Part shown: piece by piece, positions 7,405 to 14,898 of the stretch
How the letters are laid out: every line of letters starts with the position of its first letter
Position numbering within the stretch: the stretch's first letter is position 1
DNA from: an uncultured Oscillospiraceae bacterium
GTDB taxonomy: Bacteria; Bacillota; Clostridia; Oscillospirales; Acutalibacteraceae
Direction: 5' to 3'
Assembly (NCBI GenBank): GCA_900547105.1
Contig: URFL01000018.1
Span: 1 to 21,542, forward strand
DNA: 21,542 bases
Notes under the pieces: generated by a model
Told to the model about the DNA's origin: nothing
The model's database searches: none
Seen by the model: the letters and a program-made list of their open reading frames with translations, nothing else
Translations under genes and position numbers: made by a program

Positions 7405-7451
7405 ACAGAAAAAGAAGAAAGCAGAGTGCAAAACGCTCTGCTTTCTTCTTT
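7405..7451 (-). terminator. Rho-independent terminator of the Na+ pump operon
   Basis: On the minus strand a perfect 16-bp stem (AAAGAAGAAAGCAGAG with its complement) is followed by CTTTTTC. It lies about 105 bases after the end of the gamma subunit gene. Confidence 0.85.
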
Positions 7452-7555
7452 GTGAAGGGCACCCGTTGGTGCTGACTTTTCAATAGGTTGTGGGTAAGGC
7501 TTGCCGGACAACCGCAAACATCTACACAAGACAGGAACTTCAATCTCTGTGCGGG

Positions 7556-7753
7556 TTATTTCTGATCGTCGTTGTTGCTTTTGTCGGGCAGCTTGTTGAG
7601 CAGGAAAATGGCCAAACCAATCAGGAGCACCACGATGAAAATGCCGCCCATGCCGTACGCCATATACGACAGCGAGGTCAAAAACTGATCAAAATGCCAG
7701 CCCGCCGTGAAGTTGACCACAGCGTTGGCGATGGATTCCAAAAACGAATACAT
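7556..7753 (-). CDS. Small membrane subunit of Na+-pumping decarboxylase, OadG-like (gamma)
   Basis: This 65-residue protein has one strong transmembrane segment (about 31-54, AYGMGGIFIVVLLIGLAIFL) followed by a short charged tail (NKLPDKSNNDDQK). The GMG-then-hydrophobic pattern with a polar tail fits the OadG/gamma family, which anchors and stabilises the decarboxylase complex in the membrane. The gene follows the beta subunit gene with a 12-base gap; the beta stop codon TAA abuts the SD (GGAGGA), so translation is probably coupled. Its length is near the lower end for gamma subunits, and the usual longer cytoplasmic tail that binds the alpha subunit is very short. Family assignment rests on position and topology more than on sequence detail. 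Confidence 0.7.
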   Translation of the reverse strand: MYSFLESIANAVVNFTAGWHFDQFLTSLSYMAYGMGGIFIVVLLIGLAIFLLNKLPDKSNNDDQK

Positions 7754-7765
7754 AACGACTCCTCC

Positions 7766-8884
7766 TTATACCCGAACCAAGCTCATGATCAGACCGCCGG
7801 CGATGACCGAAGCGATCTGTCCCGACACATTGGCTCCTGCCGCGTGCATCAACAGGAAGTTGGACGGGTCTTCTTGCAAGCCCATTTTATGCACCACACG
7901 CGCCGACATCGGGAACGCCGAAATGCCGGCAGCGCCGATCATGGGGTTGACCTTTTTCTTGGAGAACAGGTTCATCAGCTTCGCCAGCAGCACGCCGCCG
8001 ATGGTGTCGAACACAAACGCGAACAGTCCCAGCCCCAGAATCAACAGCGTTTGGGGGGTGAGGAATTTGTCCGCCTGCATGGTGGTAGCGACAGTCAATC
8101 CCAGCAGCAGGGTGATGAGGTTGGCCAGCGCGTTTTGAGCCGTTTCAGACAGCGCCCGCAGCACGCCGCACTCGCGCAGCAGGTTGCCGAACATCAGGAA
8201 TCCGACCAGCGCCACCGAGGTGGGGGCAAACACACCCACCACGATTGTGATGATGATGGGGAACAGGATCTTGGTGCGCTGGGACACATTTTCGCTGTAA
8301 TAATCCATCTTGATGCGGCGTTCTTTTTTGGTGGTGATCAGCCGAATGACCGGCGGCTGGATGATGGGCACCAACGCCATATAGGAATACGCCGCCACAA
8401 TGATCGCGCCGGTATAATTGGAGTGGAAGAAGTTGGCGACAAAGATGGAGGTGGGGCCGTCCGCCGCACCGATAATGGCGATGGAGGCGGCGTCCTTCAT
8501 ATCAAAGAACAGCGAAGCAAGGCTTAGCGTGGCGAAGATACCAAACTGCGCCGCCGCACCAAACAACATCATTTTGGGATTGGCGAGCAGCGGACCGAAG
8601 TCGATCATCGCGCCGATGCCGATGAACAACAGCAGCGGGAACAGCTCGTTGGCGATGCCCGCATCATACAGCACGCTGAGCGGGCCTTCCTGCAGCCCTT
8701 GGGTGATCGCGCCGGAAAACGGCAGGTTGACAAGGATCGCGCCAAAGCCCATGGGCAACAGCAGCGCGGGTTCCATATCCTTATTGATGGCGAGGTAGAT
8801 CAGCACCGCGCCGATCGCCCACATCACCACCTGCTGCCATGTGGTTTGGGTCACATACTGGAACAGGGTTTGAAAAAAGTTCAT
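7766..8884 (-). CDS. Na+-translocating decarboxylase beta subunit (OadB/GcdB/MmdB family)
   Basis: From the chosen ATG the protein is 372 residues, close to the usual size of this family, with about nine to eleven hydrophobic segments. Family hallmarks are LFIGIGAMIDFGPLLANP (about 86-103), GAADGPTSIFVA (139-150) with Asp142, the conserved intramembrane acid of the Na+ path, and near the C-terminus NPMIGAAGISAFPMSARVVH and HAAGANVSGQI. The subunit uses the free energy of biotin-dependent decarboxylation to export Na+. The substrate (oxaloacetate, glutaconyl-CoA, methylmalonyl-CoA or malonate) is set by the alpha subunit, which is not in this window. A longer frame to 8962 is open but runs into the leader terminator; ATG 8884 has SD AAAGGACGG and matches family length. 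The operon is preceded by a promoter and a riboswitch-like leader. Confidence 0.93.
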   Translation of the reverse strand: MNFFQTLFQYVTQTTWQQVVMWAIGAVLIYLAINKDMEPALLLPMGFGAILVNLPFSGAITQGLQEGPLSVLYDAGIANELFPLLLFIGIGAMIDFGPLLANPKMMLFGAAAQFGIFATLSLASLFFDMKDAASIAIIGAADGPTSIFVANFFHSNYTGAIIVAAYSYMALVPIIQPPVIRLITTKKERRIKMDYYSENVSQRTKILFPIIITIVVGVFAPTSVALVGFLMFGNLLRECGVLRALSETAQNALANLITLLLGLTVATTMQADKFLTPQTLLILGLGLFAFVFDTIGGVLLAKLMNLFSKKKVNPMIGAAGISAFPMSARVVHKMGLQEDPSNFLLMHAAGANVSGQIASVIAGGLIMSLVRV

Positions 8885-8934
8885 GCGAAGGCCACCGTCC
8901 TTTGTTTCGACAAATTTTTTCGGAAGAAGCACGC

Positions 8935-8979
8935 AAAAAAAGACTTTTATTGCAGCCCACAAGCCGCAATAAAAGTCTT
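8935..8979 (-). terminator. Leader terminator of the Na+ pump operon (expression platform)
   Basis: On the minus strand a perfect 14-bp stem (AAGACTTTTATTGC with GCAATAAAAGTCTT) with a 12-base loop is followed by seven T. It lies between the promoter and the beta subunit gene, so it can only act as an attenuator for that operon. Confidence 0.9.
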
Positions 8980-9073
8980 GCTATTTCAAACAGAGGCGGG
9001 CGAAAACGATCGCCGTACTGACGCCGCTGCTCCAGCCGAGGCTGGCAGCTACTCCCTTTTATTGTTACGGAAT
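8935..9073 (-). promoter_or_regulatory. Candidate metal-ion riboswitch (yybP-ykoY-like) upstream of the Na+ pump
   Basis: The transcribed leader folds with P1 CAATAAAAG (9064-9056) paired to CTTTTATTG (8975-8967), a perfect 9-bp stem. Inside lie GGAGTAGC, a stem-loop built on GCTGC/GCAGC and CCAGC/GCTGG, then GGCGTCAGTACGGCGA with its closing CGCC, and AGCAAGA just before the 3' P1 strand. The 3' P1 strand is also the 5' arm of the terminator, so P1 and terminator exclude each other: stabilising P1 would turn the operon on. The AAAAGGGAGTAGC start and the GCAAGACTTTT end resemble the Mn2+-sensing yybP-ykoY aptamer as I remember it. A Na+-sensing class would suit the gene better. The switch architecture is seen directly; the class is inference. 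Confidence 0.7.
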
Positions 9074-9079
9074 GGGTAC

Positions 9080-9108
9080 ATTATAGCTTTTCCCATCCGG
9101 TTTGTCAA
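9080..9108 (-). promoter_or_regulatory. Consensus sigma-70 promoter of the Na+ pump operon
   Basis: On the minus strand a perfect TTGACA (9108-9103), 17-base spacer and perfect TATAAT (9085-9080). The -35 element begins two bases after the stop codon of the AraC gene. Confidence 0.9.
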
Positions 9109-9110
9109 TA

Positions 9111-9941
9111 TCATTTCGTGTTTTCGGGGGAGGAGGGTTCGACTGGCTCCTGTTGCTTTTGCCGATATTCGCGGGGGCTTACTCCCAACATATCGTGGAA
9201 CACCCGGTTGAAGGTGCTTTGATTTTCAAAACCGGTTTTCATCATAATATCAATGATGGGGTCGCTGGTGGAACGCAGCAGATCCTGCGCAGCCTGCACC
9301 CGCAGCTGGTTCAGATACTCGTTGAAACCGATGTGCAGTCGGGAGGAAAACAGCCGCGCCAGCCGCGAGGGGGAGATGCCCAGCGCCTCCGACACCATGC
9401 GGGCTTGCAGCGGTTCGCGATAGTGTTCGATCACATAGCGTACCGCCCGATAGGCATCGTCGGCGGAGCGTTCGTTGACGGTGACCACATCCAGCAGTGG
9501 CCACAGCAGTGCCAGCAGCAGCTGGCTATACGATTTGGCGATTTGCGGACGAAAATGATCCTGTTCATCCAGCAAATGTTCCAACGCAAAGGTGATTTCC
9601 GCGCTGCACTCTTCCGCGCGGATAATGGGGTGGCGGGGCTGGCTTTTCAAAAGAGTTTCGGCAAAATCGCCGGTCAGCGACAGCGCCAGCAGCATCCCGC
9701 GCACATGGGTGCCGGGGAGGCAATTGTCCGGAATGGCACAGCTGTGGACACAATAGGGGAACGCCAGCAGCAGATCGCCTTGGCGCAGAGTATCGGGCTG
9801 GAGGTCGATGGTGACCTCGGCTTCGCCGTGAACCACATAGATGATCTCGATGTGGTGGTGCAGATGCTGCGGCCAGGCAAACGGTTTTTCCCAGTCGAAC
9901 GCATAATATTCGGTGCTGCGGTTTTCATAAAACGGGTTCAC
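9111..9941 (-). CDS. AraC-family transcriptional regulator with N-terminal cupin
   Basis: A 276-residue protein. The N-terminal part (about 20-100) is a cupin-like sugar-sensing domain (HLHHHIEIIYVVHGEAEVTI, then LRQGDLLLAFPYCVH). The last hundred residues hold two helix-turn-helix motifs: VSEALGISPSRLARLF and IDIMMKTGFENQSTFNRVFHDMLGVSPREYR, the latter matching the AraC/XylS signature. The start is GTG at 9941, supported by SD AGGAGGGGG seven bases upstream. The gene is divergent from the GH3 glycosidase with about 190 bases between the starts, so it is the natural candidate to control that gene in response to a sugar. Effector and operator are not visible. No terminator separates it from the downstream Na+ pump leader, whose attenuator would also stop read-through transcripts. 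Confidence 0.93.
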   Translation of the reverse strand: MNPFYENRSTEYYAFDWEKPFAWPQHLHHHIEIIYVVHGEAEVTIDLQPDTLRQGDLLLAFPYCVHSCAIPDNCLPGTHVRGMLLALSLTGDFAETLLKSQPRHPIIRAEECSAEITFALEHLLDEQDHFRPQIAKSYSQLLLALLWPLLDVVTVNERSADDAYRAVRYVIEHYREPLQARMVSEALGISPSRLARLFSSRLHIGFNEYLNQLRVQAAQDLLRSTSDPIIDIMMKTGFENQSTFNRVFHDMLGVSPREYRQKQQEPVEPSSPENTK

Positions 9942-9974
9942 GGCGGTTCCCCCTCCTTGCTAAAGGTTGCTTAT

Positions 9975-9983
9975 AGTATAGCA
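9975..9983 (-). promoter_or_regulatory. Extended -10 element for the AraC gene
   Basis: On the minus strand TGCTATACT is an extended -10 (TG-N-TATACT) about 35 bases before the GTG start. No good -35 lies at the right distance, which fits an activator-dependent or extended -10 promoter. Confidence 0.45.
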
Positions 9984-10053
9984 TGACCTGATTCAAAAAT
10001 CTATTGGAACAGAGAAAAAAGCAAAAAACAGTTGGTGCATAGCAAATAATGAA

Positions 10054-10083
10054 TAGACAGCCGAAAGAAAATTTTTGTATACT
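10054..10083 (+). promoter_or_regulatory. Candidate promoter of the GH3 gene
   Basis: TAGACA (10054-10059), 18-base spacer, TATACT (10078-10083). GGTTG/CAACC around AAAA (10086-10099) forms a small inverted repeat just downstream that could be an operator. Confidence 0.5.
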
Positions 10084-10130
10084 ATGGTTGAAAACAACCC
10101 CAAATAAAGCGGTTGTGAGGAGGCTGCAAG

Positions 10131-13100
10131 ATGAAGAGATGGAGAACACGAGCGTTGTCCGGTGCGCTGTCGATGGTGTTGGCGGTGGGCGGCGCCGCAG
10201 CGGTATGGGTGCCGAACAGCACCGCCGCCGATGCTGACCCGATGATTTATATGGATGCGTCCGGACGGTATTCGTTTGAGGAACGCGCCGCCGACTTGGT
10301 GTCGCGAATGACGCTGGAGGAAAAGATCAGTCATATGGCGAACTCCTCGCCGGCGATCGGGCGGCTGGGTGTGTCCGGCTACAATTTCTGGTCGGAGGCG
10401 CTGCACGGTGTGGCGCGATCCGGCGAGGCGACCTCGTTTCCGTATGCCATCAGCATGGCGGCCAGCTGGGATGCGCCGTTGATCGAACAGATCGCGACGG
10501 CGATTTCGGACGAGGCGCGCGGATACAACAACGGCAAAGGGAAGGGGTTGTCCTATTGGTCGCCGACCATCAACATGGCGCGCGACCCGCGATGGGGCCG
10601 CAACCACGAATCGTATGGTGAGGACCCGTTTTTGACCACGCAAATCGGTACGGCATTTGTGGATGGTATGCAGGGCGATGATACTACCTATTATAAGACC
10701 ATCGCCACCATCAAGCACTATGCTGCCAACAACCGCGAAAAAGGGCGCAATTCCACCAGCTCGGATATGGAGGACACAGTGCTGCGGGAGTATTATACCC
10801 GCGCATTCAAAGGAATTGTGCAGCAATCTCGTGTGGGATCGGTGATGAGCGCATATAACGCGGTGAACGGCATTCCCTGTTCGGCTAACACCTATTTGCT
10901 GGATACGCTGCTGCGACGGACCTTCGGGTTTGACGGGTATATCACCTCCGATTGCGGGGCGATCGGCAATGTGTATGCGGACCACAAATGGAAACCGGAC
11001 GGCATGGATCGGTCGGTTACAGCGGAGGAAGCGGTGAATTTTTGCCTGCTGGCGGGCTGTGATGTGGACTGCGGCAATGTGTACAGCTCGTATGCACTGA
11101 ACGCGGTCAAGCAGGGCATTTTGTCCGAGGATACGCTGGATGTGGCGCTGACCCGTACCTTCACGGGGCGGATGCGCACTGGCGAGTTTGATCCGGCGGA
11201 TATGGTGCCGTATCGCAGCGCGGAATACGCGTATGACCGGCAGGTGGAGAATGCGGCGCACAAACAGCTGGCGGAGGATTCGGCGGATGATGCGATCGTG
11301 CTGCTGAAAAACAACGGGGTGCTGCCGCTGGATCGGACGCAGCAGAAAAAGATCGTGATGATCGGCGAGATTGCGAACCAGGTGGTGTTGGGCGACTATT
11401 CCGGCACCCCCACTGCCGCCAACACCACCACCCCGATTCAGGGCATGGAAAATCTGGGCGCCGATGTCACTTATATCGAGGGCGGCTCCACCAGCAGCGT
11501 GAGCGGTACCTATATCTGTAATTTGAAAAATATTCTGCTGCACAAGGCGGACGGAACGACCGTAACGCTGAAACCGACGATGGCGCAGGATTTGAAAAAA
11601 TGCCGGTTGGAGGGCACCAACAATGTGGGCGATATTGTGCCGGGGGCGACGCTGGTGTTCAAAAATGTGAACATCAAGGGACTGACCTCGGTGACCTTCG
11701 AGCTCGCGGGTGACAAGACGGTGCGCCCCGGCACGGTGACCATGACGATGGATTCCACCAGCGGGATGCAGTTGGCATCGGTGAAAACCGCGCAGACCGG
11801 CGGATGGCAGATTTATCAGAATTTTGATTGTGCCGTCAGCGATCTGGGCGGATACGAAGTCAAAGATTTGTACATCGCGTTTAACGATGTGAAGCAGGAT
11901 GTGTCCTTTTCGGAATCGCAGCAAAAAGCGATCCGCGAGGCGGACGCGGTGGTGGTGTGTCTGGATGGTAATGGCTCGGGCGAGGGAGCGGATCGCTCCA
12001 GTATTGCGCTGCCCGCGTATCAAAGCGCGCTGGTCAATACCGCTGCCGGTTTGAATCCGCGCACCATCGCGTATCTGCAAACCGTCGGGCTGGTGGAGCT
12101 GGAGGAGATTCAAGACAGCGCTGCTGCCATTTTGTGGACTTGCTGCAACGGACAGGCGCAGGGCAACGCAATGGCGCGGGTGTTGTATGGTGTCGCCAAT
12201 CCGACCGCCAAGCTGCCGTTCACCTGGTACGCCAAAGATGAGCAGCTGCCGGAGATTACGGATTATGAAATTCGCGGAATCGGCGGCAAAACCGGCTGGA
12301 CCTATCAATATTATCAAGGCGAGCAGACCTATCCGTTTGGATACGGGCTCAGCTATTCGACCTATACTTATAAGAACCTGCAGGTGGAGGGCGGCAGCTG
12401 CCAGCTGGGCGATGTGGATCGTGACGGCACGGTGAGCGTGACAGATGCGCTGATGGTGCTGCAGGCGGCCGCCGGCAAGCTGGCGCTGACCGATGCGCAG
12501 CGTCAGGCCGCGGATGCGGATCAGAACAATACCGTCACCGCCGGCGATGCGCTGCTGATTTTGCGGGCGGCGACCCGCCAGACCTCGCTGCCCGCGGTGG
12601 CGACCGACGAGGGATTCACGCCCAACGATACGCTGACCGCCACGGTGGAGGTCACCAACACCAGCGGTGTGGATGGACGCGAGGCGGTGCAGCTGTATGT
12701 GGTTTCGCCTCAGGCGGATGGGGTGAAACGCCCGCTGAAACAGCTGAAAGCATTTGATAAGGTGAGCTTGAAAGCAGGCGAAACCAAAACGGTGACGCTG
12801 CAGGTGAATTTGGCGGATTGCTATTTCTGGGACGAGGACAAACAGCACAATGTGTACGATCAGGGTACCTATACGCTGTTTGTGGGGCCGTCGTCGGACG
12901 AAGCGACGGCGCTGAAAACCACCTTCCATATGGATGGACAGCTCGCTCGCCGGTTGGCGCAAGTGACGCTGGAGGGGGACGCGGTCGTGCTGAACGCCGC
13001 GAACCCAGACAAGGTGATCCATACCACCCTGTCGGCGGCGATGAATGACGACAGCTTTTACGATTTGCAGCAGGCGTCCGTGACATATCAAAGCTCGGAT

Positions 13101-14816
13101 ACCACCGTGGCGACGGTGGATGCCGACGGTGTGGTGCGTCCGGTGGGCACCGGCGCCGCCACCATCACCGCGTCGGTAACGGTGGATGGACAGACCATGA
13201 CCGGCAGCATTCCGGTTTCGGTGATTTTGCAGCTGAACCAGATGATGCTGGGTGACGAACCGTTGAAAAACTTCCGGGCGGATACGATGACCTATTATGT
13301 GCCGCTGGAAAAGGGCACCACCCCGCCGGCGGTGACGGTGCCCGGGCTGCCCGCGGAGTATGTGACCATTCGCAACGCGGCGGCGGTGCCCGGGAAAACC
13401 ACCGTTGCCATCACGATGGGCAAAACCACCACCACCTACACCATTGTGTTCACCGAACGCAGCGAGTCGTATACGGCGGCGACCTTTTCGGGGCTGAGCC
13501 ATCGCGAAGAAGGGCGCGGCGGCAAACAAATCTACTTCGATTGGCGGTATGCCGACCAGCGGCAGGTGGATCTGACCCATTATGATTTGGACGACCTGCA
13601 TTTGCGGTTCCGGTTAGATGTGCACCAGCTGGACGACAGCAAGGTGGATATGGACCGCATCTTTGCCAAAGGCGAGGTGAAGCTGCGTTCCGCCGACGAC
13701 AATGGCGAAAACAATGTCGGCTGGAAGATCAGCACGCTGAACCTGCACGAGGGCACCAACTATGTGGATCTGCCGCTGACCCAACCCACCGATTCGATGC
13801 TGGGCACGCTGGATTGGACGCGTATTCAGCGGGCGATGCTGACCATTCAGGGGTTGTGGGATTATAAAGCGGATTTTGAAGCGACCATTGCGGATATGAT
13901 GATCGTGGACAGCTCGCTGGACCCCGCGCGGGAAGAGCTGTGGTCGTATATCCGCGAGGAGATCATTGATGCGCAGTATGTAGAGAAAACCTTGCCGCCG
14001 TATTATGCGGCGAAGGAGGCTATCGCAGCGGTGCTGTTTGACAAAGAGCCGCTGGCGGCGGACACCGCGCAAAATCTGAAGCAGCAGTTCCTCGCTGCCA
14101 AAGAGGGATTGGTCAAAGACACCTATTTGGTGGGACGGTTCTCGCAATCGGACAACACCTTTGTCGGCAACAGCAAAGGCGGGTTATACGATGATTGGAA
14201 AAAAGGCGATTATGCGCCGTATGATTTGAGCGGTGACCGTTCGGCGCTGCGGCTGCAACTGAAGGTGACCTTCGCCTCGACGGCAGAGTCGATTCCGGCG
14301 GGCAACATCTGGAACCAGTTGGTGGTGAAGCTGCGGTCGCCGGATCTCAAGGGCAAACCCGGCGATACGGATAAGAACAATTCCGAGCACAATTACGGCT
14401 GGTTTATCCGCAAAGAGTCGGTGAAGGACCGCGAAAATGTGTGGTTGTCGATCGATCTGTCCTCCGCTTGCAACAACAAGCGGGGGGTGATGGATTGGTC
14501 ACAGGTGGAGCGGCTGATCGTGTATGCGGATTTGTCGGATCAAGCCAAACAGGCGACCGATCTGACCGATCCGTTCCGGATGACGGTCGCACAAGCCAAA
14601 ATTGTGGATCTGACCAATGTGTGGGCAGCACAAAAAGAGCTGAAGGTGCTGCTGCAGCAATCGGTGACGCTGGACGGCGCGACCGAAGAGGCACGCAGCG
14701 CCTACACCGATGCTAAGGCGGCGGCGCAGGCGCTGGTCGATACCGAATATGCAACGCCGACCCAGTTGGACGAGGCGCAGCAGGCGTTGCAGCAAGCGAT
14801 CGCCGCGCTGGCATAA
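10131..14816 (+). CDS. Secreted GH3 glycosidase with CBM6-like insert, internal dockerin and tandem C-terminal modules
   Basis: A signal peptide (about 1-33) leads into a GH3 barrel with FWSEALHGVA (86-95), RDPRWGRNHESYGEDPF, KHYAANN (195-201) and TSDCGAI, giving Asp274 as nucleophile. The second GH3 domain (about 385-740) is interrupted at about 450-590 by a CBM6-like domain (GGWQIYQNF, then DLYIAFN); Glu618 in GEGADRSS is the acid/base candidate. The FnIII-like domain starts at about 744, is broken by a dockerin (about 755-815) and resumes with LTATVEVTNTSGVDGREAVQ. Then come a Big_2-like Ig domain (about 940-1032), a cadherin-like stretch, and two copies of a beta-sandwich plus helical FIVAR-like unit (about 1113-1330 and 1331-1561). 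EALHGVA resembles beta-xylosidases and KHYAANN beta-glucosidases, so the exact sugar is open. It would trim oligosaccharides outside the cell. SD GAGGAGG sits 7 bases upstream. At 1561 residues it is about twice a typical GH3. Confidence 0.93.
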   Translation: MKRWRTRALSGALSMVLAVGGAAAVWVPNSTAADADPMIYMDASGRYSFEERAADLVSRMTLEEKISHMANSSPAIGRLGVSGYNFWSEALHGVARSGEATSFPYAISMAASWDAPLIEQIATAISDEARGYNNGKGKGLSYWSPTINMARDPRWGRNHESYGEDPFLTTQIGTAFVDGMQGDDTTYYKTIATIKHYAANNREKGRNSTSSDMEDTVLREYYTRAFKGIVQQSRVGSVMSAYNAVNGIPCSANTYLLDTLLRRTFGFDGYITSDCGAIGNVYADHKWKPDGMDRSVTAEEAVNFCLLAGCDVDCGNVYSSYALNAVKQGILSEDTLDVALTRTFTGRMRTGEFDPADMVPYRSAEYAYDRQVENAAHKQLAEDSADDAIVLLKNNGVLPLDRTQQKKIVMIGEIANQVVLGDYSGTPTAANTTTPIQGMENLGADVTYIEGGSTSSVSGTYICNLKNILLHKADGTTVTLKPTMAQDLKKCRLEGTNNVGDIVPGATLVFKNVNIKGLTSVTFELAGDKTVRPGTVTMTMDSTSGMQLASVKTAQTGGWQIYQNFDCAVSDLGGYEVKDLYIAFNDVKQDVSFSESQQKAIREADAVVVCLDGNGSGEGADRSSIALPAYQSALVNTAAGLNPRTIAYLQTVGLVELEEIQDSAAAILWTCCNGQAQGNAMARVLYGVANPTAKLPFTWYAKDEQLPEITDYEIRGIGGKTGWTYQYYQGEQTYPFGYGLSYSTYTYKNLQVEGGSCQLGDVDRDGTVSVTDALMVLQAAAGKLALTDAQRQAADADQNNTVTAGDALLILRAATRQTSLPAVATDEGFTPNDTLTATVEVTNTSGVDGREAVQLYVVSPQADGVKRPLKQLKAFDKVSLKAGETKTVTLQVNLADCYFWDEDKQHNVYDQGTYTLFVGPSSDEATALKTTFHMDGQLARRLAQVTLEGDAVVLNAANPDKVIHTTLSAAMNDDSFYDLQQASVTYQSSDTTVATVDADGVVRPVGTGAATITASVTVDGQTMTGSIPVSVILQLNQMMLGDEPLKNFRADTMTYYVPLEKGTTPPAVTVPGLPAEYVTIRNAAAVPGKTTVAITMGKTTTTYTIVFTERSESYTAATFSGLSHREEGRGGKQIYFDWRYADQRQVDLTHYDLDDLHLRFRLDVHQLDDSKVDMDRIFAKGEVKLRSADDNGENNVGWKISTLNLHEGTNYVDLPLTQPTDSMLGTLDWTRIQRAMLTIQGLWDYKADFEATIADMMIVDSSLDPAREELWSYIREEIIDAQYVEKTLPPYYAAKEAIAAVLFDKEPLAADTAQNLKQQFLAAKEGLVKDTYLVGRFSQSDNTFVGNSKGGLYDDWKKGDYAPYDLSGDRSALRLQLKVTFASTAESIPAGNIWNQLVVKLRSPDLKGKPGDTDKNNSEHNYGWFIRKESVKDRENVWLSIDLSSACNNKRGVMDWSQVERLIVYADLSDQAKQATDLTDPFRMTVAQAKIVDLTNVWAAQKELKVLLQQSVTLDGATEEARSAYTDAKAAAQALVDTEYATPTQLDEAQQALQQAIAALA

Positions 14817-14855
14817 ACGAAACGCGTTTTTATCTTTCTCATTCGTCTTGTGTAA

Positions 14856-14896
14856 CCAAAAAGCACGCGGGGAGAGTTCCCTCGCGTGCTTTTTGG
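14856..14896. terminator. Bidirectional terminator between GH3 and the second AraC gene
   Basis: CCAAAAAGCACGCG pairs perfectly with CGCGTGCTTTTTGG, with a further GGGA/TCCC inside the loop. A and T runs on both sides let it serve the convergent genes. Confidence 0.9.
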
Positions 14897-14898
14897 CG

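Noticed and set aside
6744..7543. Short open frames within the repeat cluster
   Set aside because: They are made of palindromic repeat sequence, lack SDs, and their translations resemble no protein.
7490..8527. 345-codon open frame on the plus strand opposite the Na+ pump genes
   Set aside because: Gln/His-rich translation without domains; the minus-strand genes carry family motifs, SDs, a promoter and a terminator.
8905..8915. Spo0A-box-like TTTGTCGAAA between the leader terminator and the beta subunit gene
   Set aside because: It matches the core motif but lies within the transcribed leader, and such short matches are expected by chance in a window of this size.
8885..8962. Upstream extension of the decarboxylase beta subunit
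   Set aside because: The extra 26 codons overlap the leader terminator; ATG 8884 has an SD and fits family length.
9993..13601. 1202-codon open frame antisense to the GH3 gene
   Set aside because: Same reasoning: low-complexity His/Arg/Ile-rich translation opposite a well-supported GH3 protein.
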